A stretch of 64,000 bases of DNA from the NCBI GenBank assembly GCA_021229015.1, contig CM037783.1:31376088-31440087 (forward strand), read 5' to 3'. Below are positions 1-10,515 of the stretch, one piece after another. Each line of letters opens with the position of its first letter. Position 1 is the stretch's first letter. The notes below the pieces were generated by a model. It saw only the letters and a list, made by a program, of their open reading frames with translations, did not search any database and was not told the origin of the DNA. Origin of the DNA: Solen grandis (lineage: Eukaryota; Mollusca; Bivalvia; Adapedonta; Solenidae). The position numbers and the translations under genes were made by a program.

Positions 1-1473
1 ATCAGTTTCTGAAACAAAACTCATAATTATACACAACTTTAAGTGTAAATGCTACATTAGATAGCAAATGATATATTTTATTCAATGCTTTCGTTGAAAA
101 GATAAAACAATTATTCATAAACGTTAATCATATATTTCAGCTTAGAATAAATACATAACCATGTCATTTGAGCTTGACACTGCAAAGTGTTTTACAGCTG
201 CGTGTTGGTACTACACACAGCTTTTCACCGTATAACTTAGTATTACATGTTGTGCCGATCATATATCAGAGTGTCTTTTTTACCAAATAAGAGATATAAC
301 ATTATTCTTAAAGTACTGAGTAAATGCTGCATTATTCCAGAGACCAATAATTATGTGTCCGATTATACTTAGAGTTGGAATGCCACAATATATTTCTTGT
401 TGCTTGTAAATACAAAAATAAAGAGGCACCCTAATGCACTCGGCATATTACGCCAAATGTCGGCAAAAATTGCAAAAAATGTTTTCTTTAAATGTAAACA
501 GTAAGTGTTTCATTACCTTAAAGATTTTAAAGTTTAATTGTCTGAGCTGAATCCGAATGCACACACACCGTAAAGTTCATCCCCAAAATACCTCGAGAAT
601 GCATTATTTACGATTCCATAAGAATTGCTTTAGTTCACAATGTCAAACATAAATATAACATACGAGGAGTATTTCAGAAGTTTGTGTATTTTCTTCATAT
701 CTCTTCTATATTTAAGTAAGTGTGATTAAGTTAGATCAAATCTCTTAGGACCTCTGAAACACCGCTGCACTTCGAGACATCCGTTATTTTACTGCACAGT
801 ATCTCCGCCAACTTCCTCCACTATGTTAGCATAAACAACTACGGATTCCTGGGGATTCTCATGTTTTTCATTTATTTTTCAGATATTTCGTTGTGTGGAC
901 TTCGGAGGTTAAAAAAAACTCATTTAATGCTTTTAAAATGTTTTAATTCACATGCAGTAAAGTGCAAATGAAAGTTAATATGAATATCTCTTAATTTTAA
1001 ATTTACCATAATCTAAGAGTAAATTACTGAAGTGTAGATAATTTAAGCGTAAATAACTGAAATGATTAAAGTGTTAAAATTAAGGTAGATTATCAAAGCG
1101 TAAGTGTTAAGAGTACAGTATAAATTAGTGACATGCTTCTTTATCCCTATGTAGAGTTAAAATGATATCATGTCATTTAGATTTGATAAACACATATCCA
1201 AACACAATTGGGGATACGAACCGTCACATGCGATGTAAATAAAATAAACGTCTAAGTTTCGTTTATTGTTTTTTCAAGTTTAATCTAGTTTATTTATCTT
1301 AAAAGTGAATGCATTTATCTTCAAGCAAAACTGCATGCGGATAGTTTCTGGACTGGTTGGTTTGATGTCAGGATAATGTAACTAGGTGTAGCATCGTGTA
1401 ACTTGTCTTCAGAGGAGAGACATATCTGTAATACAATATCTATCTCTTTTTGGCAGATGTCCCCCAAATTAAT
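1..1473. other. AT-rich 3' flank of the FBA gene
   Basis: No coding exon is recognised. The complement of TTTATT at 1262-1267 gives AATAAA, a possible polyadenylation signal for the minus-strand FBA gene about 200 bases past its stop codon. The segment 1010-1110 has loose repeats of a TAAGCGTAAATAACTGAAGTG-like unit. Nothing else stands out. Confidence 0.35.
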
Positions 1474-4400
1474 TTAATACTGTTGAGGGAAAACGTTTAA
1501 CATAAACCAAACAGAGACTCGTACCTGTTTCTTTTCTCCTCTCTTCTTTTGGCCCACAAAAACAGCCGAGTTGGTCAGTTTTACCCCATAGTGGCCCGCC
1601 CAATTTTTCGTGTCTTGGCCTCCATGTTGGAACTCAACGTAACGGACACCCGTTGGATATCTTTTAAAGACGTGACGAACCTGCAAAACAAACACCAGAA
1701 TGTAAGGAGCGTCACTGTTTTGTCTATGATAATAACATATTACACGGAACTGAGAATTCTAAATGTAAATAATTTTGCTCGGTATAATGGTATATTTAAT
1801 TCAAGCTGTTTACGAGATACTCGACTGAACCAAGGATTTCGATACATAAAAGGTATTTTATATAAACTTGATATCCATTTTACTCGAAGTATTCGATTTT
1901 ATAATAAACTTGATATTCAATGTCCCGTGGTATTTGATTTATTCAAGGTATTCGATGTAATAAAACAAAGATTTTAACATACACCTGTGATATATGACTA
2001 ATTCGATAAATATTTATATTATATTTTGTTTACCCTTGATATTCAATGTACATGTGCCCGTGATATTCGACTTATCAAAGGTTTTCTATATACACGAGGG
2101 ATGATCCAGAATTACCCGATATTTTTTACAATAGTTATTGTCATTCGATCTTGTAGATATTTAAAAACAACAGGGAATATATTGTATCGGCATATTGTTC
2201 GTGAGAGATATAGACTTTACTCCCCGACTTTCGAATTTTCGTATCTGACGTCCACTAAACTCGTTCTCGTGACCTTTCGTCTTTGACCTTTCGTCCCAAA
2301 ACCCGACATGAGACATGCAGAAATCTGCTATCATACGATACATTAATTTGTCTAAAAATGAAGGTCCGAAAAGCATTGAAATACTGTTGGAAGGAAGCTG
2401 AAATAAAGTCAACAAGCACAACTTAGACAATCACATTAAACCACAATCTTCTGGCTTGTAAACCGTAGAGCCACTTACTCGAAATAGACTATATTTAAAA
2501 ATGATGGGTGTCATCGGCAGAACATCGAACACAGGATCTCCCGATTACAGGGTGACGGTCAAATCACTTATCTATCGGGATCGGTACAAGTGTACGAGTA
2601 TTTAAAGGCGACGTGTACAGAACTGGTGTTGTCATAAACAATGATTACAAGTATGAAATGCAAACCTGATCAAAGTCAAGACCTAGTCTTAGGACGTAAT
2701 ACAATTTGAAATATAAGCCGTTGTTGCTGTTTGTTTTTAGTTTTATTTTCCTTTAAACGATGTTAAGTTTTTTATACAAGCTTTTATAATGCGTTGTTTA
2801 CCACTGCCCGTTCGAATATCAATATCAAATATCCAAATTCAGTGCTTTACGTGCACTTGTTGCTCGTACCATCGTTGCAAAATTAATAAAGAGGCATAAA
2901 TGGCGAGTTCCAGTTTAGGCGCGTGACATTTTTTACATATCTTACAGGAATAAAATGCACACCAATCTTCTTTATATGTTTTATTTATCATTTTATTATA
3001 GACACAACGAGCGATAGCTCTGCAACAATGCGTAAGCGGGAACGGTATCGATAATTCTATGAAATAGTGAGACGTAAGCCTTCGACGGGTAATCAGAAAT
3101 TCGCTATACATCCAGTGCAGCATTTTACGCATTTCTGACAAGTAATAAGTCCTGGCATATGACAATAAGACTAAGTTAATTCACTGCAATATGTTCGGCC
3201 CTCATAGTTAACTGATATAGTAGCTAAAGGAAATCCATTTGATGTAGAAAATCAATAAAACAATTCCAAGTTACATGCCAATTGACCTTTTCCTTTACTG
3301 TTTAAGTTGAAGCTTAACGCAACATTAGGACTCACGGCCCTTCGATTATTTTTCATGTAGTATTATGTCGAAGACATCATTTTAAAATCATAATGCAGCC
3401 TACAGTTAACACATATCAGTAAGATCCCTCAGATCAGTCAGAAGAGCAATCGCCAGGACGTAAGTGGTCTCGGGTTCGAGTTCCAGAATAGCTACACATT
3501 TTTTTCTTCTCACCAGGTTACACCGACATGTATTACGATGAATCGTCGAATCATCCTACCTTTTTCCAGCCGGCTCCTGCCTCCAGCCTGTCTGTGAAGT
3601 TCCATTTGTCCAACACGGTCTCCATGTCATCAGCCAGAAGTCTGACTGCCAGGGTGTACTCACAGCCGCAGTCCCCACGGGATGTGTACCTGTGGCAGCA
3701 GATCCAGAAGAAGTAACAGCGTAATAACAATAAGTCTCCAAACAACGTTTGGGAGACTTAAAAATGTGGTAAAAAATTTAACCGAGACTCTTATCGAAAA
3801 AGGGTCATAATTTGGTCGAAATACATGACATAGTTATCCCCTCTTGCCTACAGGTTTGGGTGGTAGTCATATACAAATGTTCCAAGTTTCAAAACAATAC
3901 CTTAAGGGCTTCAGTGAGAAAGTGAGGTGGTACGAATTTTAAGTCGAAAAAGGGCCATAATTTGGTCAAAATCAATGACACAGTTATCCCTTCTTTGTCA
4001 TATACAAGTATTCCAAGTATCAAAACAATACCTTAAGGGCTTCAGTAATTAAGTGAGGTGGTACGAAAAACTTAACCTTTACGGCGACGCCGACGCTCGG
4101 GTGAGTAGAATAGCCCTCCTTTCTCTTCGAATAGTCGAGCTAAAAACGGTTTCTACTTACCAGTCCCGCACAGTAATGGGAGGCTTCTTCCTGTCCAGTT
4201 TCTCCGTGCTGACCCCACCCTCGGGCAGATAAACCAGTTGAAGCTTCATGCAGGGTCCGTGACTTGTGGCCCAACACGACACTTTTTCTGTACGACAAGG
4301 GAGATAACAAAACTACAGTTAGTATGTTATTAGTCCGGGTATGTTCGCAAGTCAGGACAATGATTGTATGTAAATCATGTCAAAATTATTATGTAAATTA

Positions 4401-7400
4401 GGTATAACATTGCATGCAAATCAAGGCCAAATTGCACGAATTGTATGTAAATCAGGACTTAACTTGTAAGCAAATTTAAGAAAATTCGTATTTTTACTGA
4501 AATGGTAAAAAAAAACACACAAAAAAACAAAAGCATGATGGATATATAGTTATGATAACGCAATATTCAAGCACTTATTAGCGCTTAAGGTTGTGGTGTC
4601 GGATATCAACTGAAAATATTTTTCTCTAGCGATAACTTTCGCCCCCAATGATTTTAGTACGTTGTTTCGTGCTTAATTGTATAAATTGTGTTGATTGTGT
4701 AAAAAGTCAGTCCTGTTAAGGGTGAAATCTAACCAGTTGATATTTTATTCTAGTTATCGAGTATGTTTCTCTTCCTTCACTCTTCTTCTTCGCATTTTGG
4801 AATTGGCGAAGACTTTGTGTAGACACTTATTTACTACATCTTACTCGACAAATATGCTGACAACAGTATTTCAAATACTTTGGTATATCAGTGACATAAA
4901 ATACCATCCATTGGCTGTTAGTGATATGCTGTTAGGTCTGCCAAACCTTGTTTAGAGGGAGTGGAGGATATACATACATATGAATATCTTACTAGTTATC
5001 TCCCTTTCTTTCCTTTCATTCAAATATTTGTAGGACATTAAATATATATATATATATGTTTTTGCCTGCTAAAGCATTAGAATTGTAGTTATGTTTTTTT
5101 TTTTTTTTTTTTATAATTAGCAGTCATGCATTAAACTGTATTACAAACTTCGACCATTTTTATTATGTAAGTTACCATAAATATGTAAACAAGTATGAAA
5201 AATATTGTCATAGTTTGCGCTTGGGAAACTTACCAGCGCTAGAGACAAAGCTAAAAGAATAATTTGAAAATAAAGAAAAAAAAACTAACTTTTTATCTTG
5301 CAGAAGTCAGAGAAATCCTTGCAACCTGCCGGTGTTTCCTCGCACTTGAACCCGTTCCCTCCATTCTTGACAACCTTCCAGTGTTCCATGTCTTCTGATG
5401 GACACAACACAACATAATCAGTCAGTCAGGTAATTAATAAACTTTTTTTTTCTGAAAACAATAATATTGTGATTCATGTTGCTTCTCATAACCTGCCCAC
5501 GCCAATGAGGCGTAATAAAACAGTTACTTGTTTCCACTAACCCGGCCGACCTAAACTTTTTTGTAGCATTCGGGCTATAATGGTTGCAAAACGCTGTGTT
5601 TCGTAAATTCGTCTAAAAATAAGGTAAAAACGGGAAAAAGGTTAAAAATAGAATAAAAAAGGTTAGCCGAGATACCGACCCCCTTTGCTTTTCAGAGATG
5701 TTAGTGGAAGCAAACAAGTTTTTTTTCGCCTGAGTGATCAGACGGCTTCCTTCTTAACATTGATTAGAAAGGCATAAGTTCGAAACCCGCTGCGACATAG
5801 GTTCTTAATATTTTAATACTTTACTGATATATATTTTCTACTTATTGTCCCTACTCATATAAGGTGTCAGGGTCGATGGATCCGTGTTTTGGATATTAGG
5901 GCTGGCTAGGGGTGGTATCATGCCGCATGTCTACAGTGTGATACCACAGTGTAGCACAAGAATATTTTTCAGAATCCCAAAATGAATGAAGTATGGTCGG
6001 TGGAACGTTAAACTCAAACAAATTAAAGAAAAACAAATACACTATTGATCCGAAAATGACGCGAATACATAAAGATCTTCATGAATTAAAGAAAAAAGAA
6101 CAGTATGAAAATGTAGAATTAAACATTAAAATTGCTGTAGTTATTCATTTTTCTAGTAAATGAAGTTTTATTCATTAATTTACCAATAACGCATTTAATG
6201 AAACAAAGGTTGATAAATTAACGGAAAAGTGAATAATTAAAGGCTTAACGAAATAACTAAGAAAGTAAATAAAAGGAAGTATCATTAAATGACACATAGT
6301 CACAATCGCCCTCAATTGGTTAAGAAACTTAAGCAATCTGTTCCTTGCTGCCGGTTGATAGCGGGCATCGAAACATAGGCCCTTAAAGATAACAGTGCGA
6401 AACAACGAGCCGCTCAGCCATTAATATTAGACATGTCTACATTCTATTGAAATAATCAAAGACCTATTAAACAGAGACAGGGCACACAACAGATCATTGA
6501 ATATTGCACTCTTTAAACAAAAAAAGGTATTGAAAAACCACAGAGGAAAATGTAGCCATACAATAATAACTTCTCTACTGCAAGGAACTATTGTCAATTT
6601 GATTTATTTTATTAATTATTTTAAATTAATATTTAAATTAACATCATGCAAGTATCATTTTGATGGTAATGTAATGTTCAGTTGTAAGATACAGTATACT
6701 TTCATATATCTTCAATTGAAAAAGATATATTTTAAAAACATGACATTGCTAGAATTGGACAATTCGTTGCATTCAGACTAGTTTCCAAACTGTGTTTAAC
6801 AAGCCTTTGAAATATTGGTTACACAATGTACATATTCTAACGACGGTAACTTTACACCGTGTAAATCATAATCATAGCATGTAACAGGACACTGTCGCAA
6901 GGGAGAAACACTCCGGTAAAACTGAAAACCTTACAAATCATATGTCTTTTTTTCCATATAATTCAGTAGTTGTAGTTGTATTTGGATTTACCGTCGCTGC
7001 GATAGTATTTCAATCATATGACGACGTCCAGCTAATTACAGGTGGAGGAAGATCCCGAGTACACAGAGGTACCCTGGTAGAACCACTGACCTACCGCAAG
7101 CGAGCTGGAAGGCTTCATCACATGAAAAATCCGAAGTCCCTACCGGGATTCGAACCCACAGCGGTGAGGGGCTGATTTGTAGTCCACGACTGTAACCGCT
7201 CGGCCACGGCGACCCCCTATAATTTATTAAACCTACCCCTGTTTGTATTTGTGATAATGCTCACAATCAAGCAATTGAAAGATAACCAGCCAGCAACCTA
7301 CATGCATAAATGTATAAACATACACAGAGAGATTGCACACAAAAATTATCATATTAAAAAAAAAACAAAAAAAAACAAACAAACAAAAAACGGAGCCCTA

Positions 7401-7800
7401 TACAAACATTTACCGTCTAGGTGAAGTCCAATTATATAGTTATATAAGAAGCACTTGTGGTATAGTTTGAGTCCGGAACTCCAAATAAGGAATAAGTGAA
7501 AACCGTGAATCATAGATGTGTATTTATAACAGAGTGATTATAAGATTCAGGGTGTTCTATCAATTAAACAGGTATTTTCATATTTCTATTTAGATACCAG
7601 CGACATATTGCTGGTATATATTTATTTGTCGATAATATGAACAGACAGTATAAGTAGACATATCATAAACTAATGTAGACAATAAAGATATCGATCTAAT
7701 CATTGACTTAAACAAATTCATGCACGTATGTCATTCAAATTATAACAAACTTACCCTTCGCACAATTGTTCCGAAGCAGATTTTTAGTTCTTCCCACCAT
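1474..7800 (-). CDS. FBA-domain protein, NCCRP1/FBXO2-like, five exons
   Basis: Exons in transcript order: 7800-7755, 5394-5290, 4287-4161, 3689-3560, 1680-1474; every junction has AG/GT signals and the phases agree (1,1,2,0). The product is about 204 residues. The start ATG (7800) has an in-frame TGA ten codons upstream. It begins MVGRTKNLLRNNCAKE, followed by HWKVVKNGGNGFKCEE, PPITVRDWYTSRGDCGCEY and, at the end, GVRYVEFQHGGQDTKNWAGHYG and TNSAVFV; the WKV-NGG-GW/F, D-CGC-Y and RF-HGGQD-W-G-TNS blocks are the signature of the FBA domain. In FBXO2/FBXO6/FBXO44 this domain binds N-glycans of misfolded glycoproteins for SCF ubiquitin ligases; NCCRP1 has it without an F-box. No F-box is encoded here, so this is an FBA-only protein by inference. 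The last exon could instead splice at GTACGA near 1540 to an exon off the left side; read through, it ends in a basic tail. Introns hold diverged repeats. Confidence 0.87.
1681..3559 (-). other. Intron 4 of the FBA gene
   Basis: No exon is recognised. Between 1760 and 2120 the plus strand has repeated words around TATTCGA and CTTGATATTCAATGT at irregular spacing, like a decayed tandem repeat. A 108-codon open frame on the minus strand at 3165-2839 matches no family I know and lacks context, so it is not called as a gene. Confidence 0.3.
3775..4110 (+). repeat. Two-copy dispersed repeat in FBA intron 3
   Basis: Two copies of a roughly 150-bp unit stand in tandem (about 3795-3945 and 3946-4080). 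Each carries AAAAAGGGCCATAATTTGGT, a TGACA-AGTTATCCCTTCTT block, TCCAAGT-TCAAAACAATACC and CCTTAAGGGCTTCAGT. A GC-rich end, GGCGACGCCGACGCTCGGGT, follows at 4081-4100. The arrangement resembles an interspersed repeat common in bivalve genomes; this last point is from memory. Confidence 0.5.
5725..6030 (+). mobile_element. Diverged tRNA-derived SINE (family A)
   Basis: The right part has the family A body: GGTGGTATCATGCCGCATGT, CTACAGTGTGATACCACAGTGT and a final GTCGGTGGAACGTTAAACTC. The left part (near 5765-5800) keeps a weak tRNA B-box, AGTTCGAAACCCGC. It is much decayed compared with the copy at 8030-8318. It lies in the FBA gene's first intron. Confidence 0.6.
6984..7217 (-). mobile_element. 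tRNA-Ser/Leu-like SINE (family B), minus strand
   Basis: Read on the minus strand it starts with a tRNA-like head (GGGGTCGCCGTGGCCGAGCG, then the B-box GGGTTCGAATCCCGGTAGGG), continues with a body containing CTTCCAGCTCGCTTGCGGTA and GGTACCTCTGTGTACTC, and ends with GCGACGGTAAATCC. The promoter boxes are those of a class II tRNA, but the body shows that it is a retroposon and not a functional tRNA. It sits in the first intron of the FBA gene. Confidence 0.8.
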
Positions 7801-8029
7801 TTTCGCACAATGTAAAGTTGTTCGTCTGCGTCAATTGTTTTCGTCTGCAACTATTCAGTGCTCCGGACGGTATGTGCATGCACGAGCGTCGACCTTGCAC
7901 AATATTGAAGATCAGTTTATGGTTCACTAAACTAGTGAGAAAATCGCCTTACTTTTCGTTTATGTGGGTTATGGTATGCTACATATATTTTCGGTGACAT
8001 TAAATTTTGTTGATTATGTACTAAAGTGA

Positions 8030-8318
8030 CCGTCCCCGATGGCCGAGTGGTTAGATCGTCCGCCTCGGGAACGGGTTCGTGGGTTCGATCCTCGGCCGCG
8101 ACATAACAAAGCCGTAAAAAATGGTACTGTTATGGCTTCCTTGCTTGGCGCTCCGCATTTAAGGGTAGTTGCAGGACTTGTTGGCGCGGTGTCGGGATAA
8201 TGTGACTGGGTGTGGTATCATGCCACATTTCTACAGCACTATATCTGTCTCAAGTAGACATCGTCTCCAAATGACTGACATACTGTCGGTGGGACGTTAA
8301 ACCCAACAAACTAAACAC
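8030..8318 (+). mobile_element. Near-complete tRNA-derived SINE (family A) with TSD
   Basis: The tRNA-like head runs from about 8030 to 8104 (A-box GATGGCCGAGTGGTTAGATC, B-box GGGTTCGATCCTCGG). The body follows with AATGGTACTGTTATGGCTTC, GATAATGTGACTGGGTGTGG, TATCATGCCACATTTCTACA and the conserved end CAAATGACTGACATACTGTC GGTGGGACGTTAAACCC, then an AACAAACTAAAC tail. A 10-bp target-site duplication, ACTAAAGTGA, flanks it at 8020-8029 and 8319-8328, so this copy marks the true ends of the family. Confidence 0.88.
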
Positions 8319-8425
8319 ACTAAAGTGAATTTCGTGGGTACTTCTTTTCTAAAAACGTTTGATCTATGAAATGAATGGTTTACGTTGGGAACGTACTGAT
8401 GGATGATCGACACTAAAACTATAAG

Positions 8426-9232
8426 TGTTTCCGCTCCATAACTCTGACATTTTTTAATGGATTTAGAAATAACTTTGCAAAAATGTTACCATCATCAGAC
8501 GATGTGTCGCGTACAATCCCTAGGTCGGTCAGTAGCTCCAAGGTGAAGGTCACAATAAGAGTTCAAAGCTCAAAATGGGGCCTATTTTTCGTTTCTGCTC
8601 CATAACTCTGATATTCCTTGATTGATTTTGAAATACTATGGCCGATATTTTCTCAATCATTAGACAATGTGTCGCATGCAATCCCCAGGTCTGTAGCTCC
8701 AAGGTGAAGGTCACACCAAGAGTTCAAGGGTCTATTTTTCCTGCATAACTCTGATATTCCGTGATGGATTTTGCAATAACATGGCAGAAATTTTCACCAC
8801 ATGAGGCAATTTGTCAGTTGCAAACTTCAGGTCTGCAGCTCCAAGGTCAAGATCACACTTGGAGTTCAAAGGTAAAAAAAAAATAGATCTATTTTTTGTA
8901 TCCGCTTCGTAACTCTGACATTCCTTGATGAATTTTGAAATTACTTGGAAAAAATGTTCACCACCATAAGGCAGTGTGTTGCACACACTCTCCAGGTCTG
9001 TAGCTCCAAGGACAAGGTCACCCTAAGTGTTCAAAGGTCAGAAATTGGGTCTTTTTTGTGTCTGCTCCATAACCCTGACATTCCTTGATGGCAAAATTGT
9101 TCACCATCATGAAGCAATATGTTGTGCAATCCCAGGTCTGTAGCTCCAAGGTCAAGGTCACATTTAGAGTTCAAGGGGTTTGATTTTGTGTCTGCTGCAT
9201 ATCTTTATCACTCTTCAACAGATTTTGATTTT
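8426..9232 (+). repeat. Tandem array of about 150-bp AGGTCA-rich units
   Basis: About five to six diverged units, 110-160 bp each, start near 8426, 8590, 8735, 8900, 9058 and 9180. Each unit has CTCCATAACTCTGACATTCC, TTGATGGATTTTGAAATAAC, a CACCATCATGA-GCAATGTGT block, CCCAGGTCTGTAGCTCCAAG and GGTCAAGGTCACA-TAGAGTTCAAAGGTCA. There is no coding sequence in it. The stretch is intergenic, upstream of the FBA gene. Confidence 0.8.
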
Positions 9233-9360
9233 GATTTTTTTTAGCTTCTGATATGCGAGCAGTTTTCGACTTCATGTTTATATATAGGTCGTGAACTATT
9301 TATTGAATACAGATACCACGGAATTAAGCATTATAGGGTATGACAATAATAATATTTTCC

Positions 9361-9379
9361 GGGGGGGGGGGGGGGGGGG
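9361..9379. repeat. Poly-G run
   Basis: An uninterrupted run of 19 or so G bases. Runs this long are error-prone in sequencing, so the exact length is unsafe. Confidence 0.9.
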
Positions 9380-10111
9380 TCTAGACATTGTCTACATGAA
9401 ATATTGCTATGTATAGGCCTACAAGTGACATTTCACCACACCCAGTCTCAATTTCATGACGCCTGGCCTATCAGCCATGAAGCTACCATTACGTGTCAAG
9501 AGCTATGCAAAAGAGTTATGCCAGTACATATACGTTTAAATAAAATTTGGTTTGGGAAGGCCAAGGGCTGCCATCTGTTTTGGCTAATTTATACACATGA
9601 CGATTGTATATGCTGTAATATAAAGCTTAGTCAACATCAGGTCTGACCGTACACGTGTACATAGAGCAATCTGACATACATGTACATTAACCAAGAAGGG
9701 GTTGTAATGCCTATCTGGTACTATATAAGCTAATCAGAAAAGACATTCGGTTCCTGCACCCGGAAGTGGGAGGTTTGAGATAAGATTGGATGCATAAGCA
9801 TTAATATTCATAATCCGATCCGAAATGTGAATCAAAAGACTGCCATGTACAAAGTGGTATCATTGTATGATTACGTCACAAGACCGTACAGGATATATTT
9901 AGAATACGCCGGTTATCTGTGGTATAAACTGGATTTCACATGACCCGTCATTTCATGTACCTTGCATTCTGCGATTTTATATTATCGTATCAGCTAGTTT
10001 AATGATAATACTAGAGGCAAAGAATTTGTAAAGACTGCAATGGAAGCTGATTTTATCTGCCTGTCTGTCTTGATGCACGTTATGTATTATGTCCTCATTT
10101 ATATTTTGGAA
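9380..10111. other. Intergenic, no feature recognised
   Basis: Short open frames here (for example 9404-9646 plus and 9977-10162 minus) have no family resemblance and no supporting splice or codon pattern. Nothing else was seen. Confidence 0.3.
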
Positions 10112-10282
10112 GGCCTCCGTGGCCGAGAGGGTAAAGTCGCTGATTTTTAGTTTAACACTCACTTAGCCCCTCACCGCGTGGGTTCGAATCCCGGCAGGGT
10201 CATTCGGATTTACATGTGAGGAAGCCTTCCAGCTGGCTTGCGGTAGGTCGGTGGTTCTACCCGGATGCCTCCGTGCAAATAG
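10112..10282 (+). mobile_element. 3'-truncated SINE (family B)
   Basis: The tRNA-like head GGCCTCCGTGGCCGAGAGGG and B-box GTGGGTTCGAATCCCGGCAG are followed by the family B body (AGGAAGCCTTCCAGCTGGCT, TGCGGTAGGTCGGTGGTTCT), which stops at CCTCCGTGCAAATAG. The usual remainder (CATTCGGGGTCTTCCTCCAC onward) is missing. Confidence 0.8.
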
Positions 10283-10515
10283 ATTTGTGACTAAGTCTCT
10301 CGGGATCTAGCAACTGGATTAATATCCGAATTAGTTACAGGATTCGCGGAATCTATAGTAACTGTATCAGTAGATGATTTAACAGCTGTTAAATAAGCTG
10401 AGTGTTAGTAATTAGATAATCACTGAATTAATAAAATTAGCAACAAGGTTAATGGCATCTAGGAACTGACCAGTACCTGAATAAGTAACTGGATTCGTAG
10501 CAGGGCTCACACGTC
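10283..10515 (+). repeat. Decayed short tandem repeat
   Basis: Variants of a word like TAACTGGATTCG-AGCAGG or AGTAACTGTATCAGTAG recur at irregular spacing (near 10311, 10341, 10367, 10405, 10485). It reads like an old minisatellite that has drifted; the unit length is not clear. Confidence 0.3.

Noticed and set aside
2839..3165. 108-residue minus-strand frame with several Cys and His
   Set aside because: It lies in an intron of the FBA gene on the same strand, without splice support or known family.
7130..7217. Possible functional tRNA gene (class II head with good B-box); likewise at 8030, 10112, 18060 and 21937
   Set aside because: Each head runs straight into a SINE body shared by several copies, and the acceptor stems do not close.
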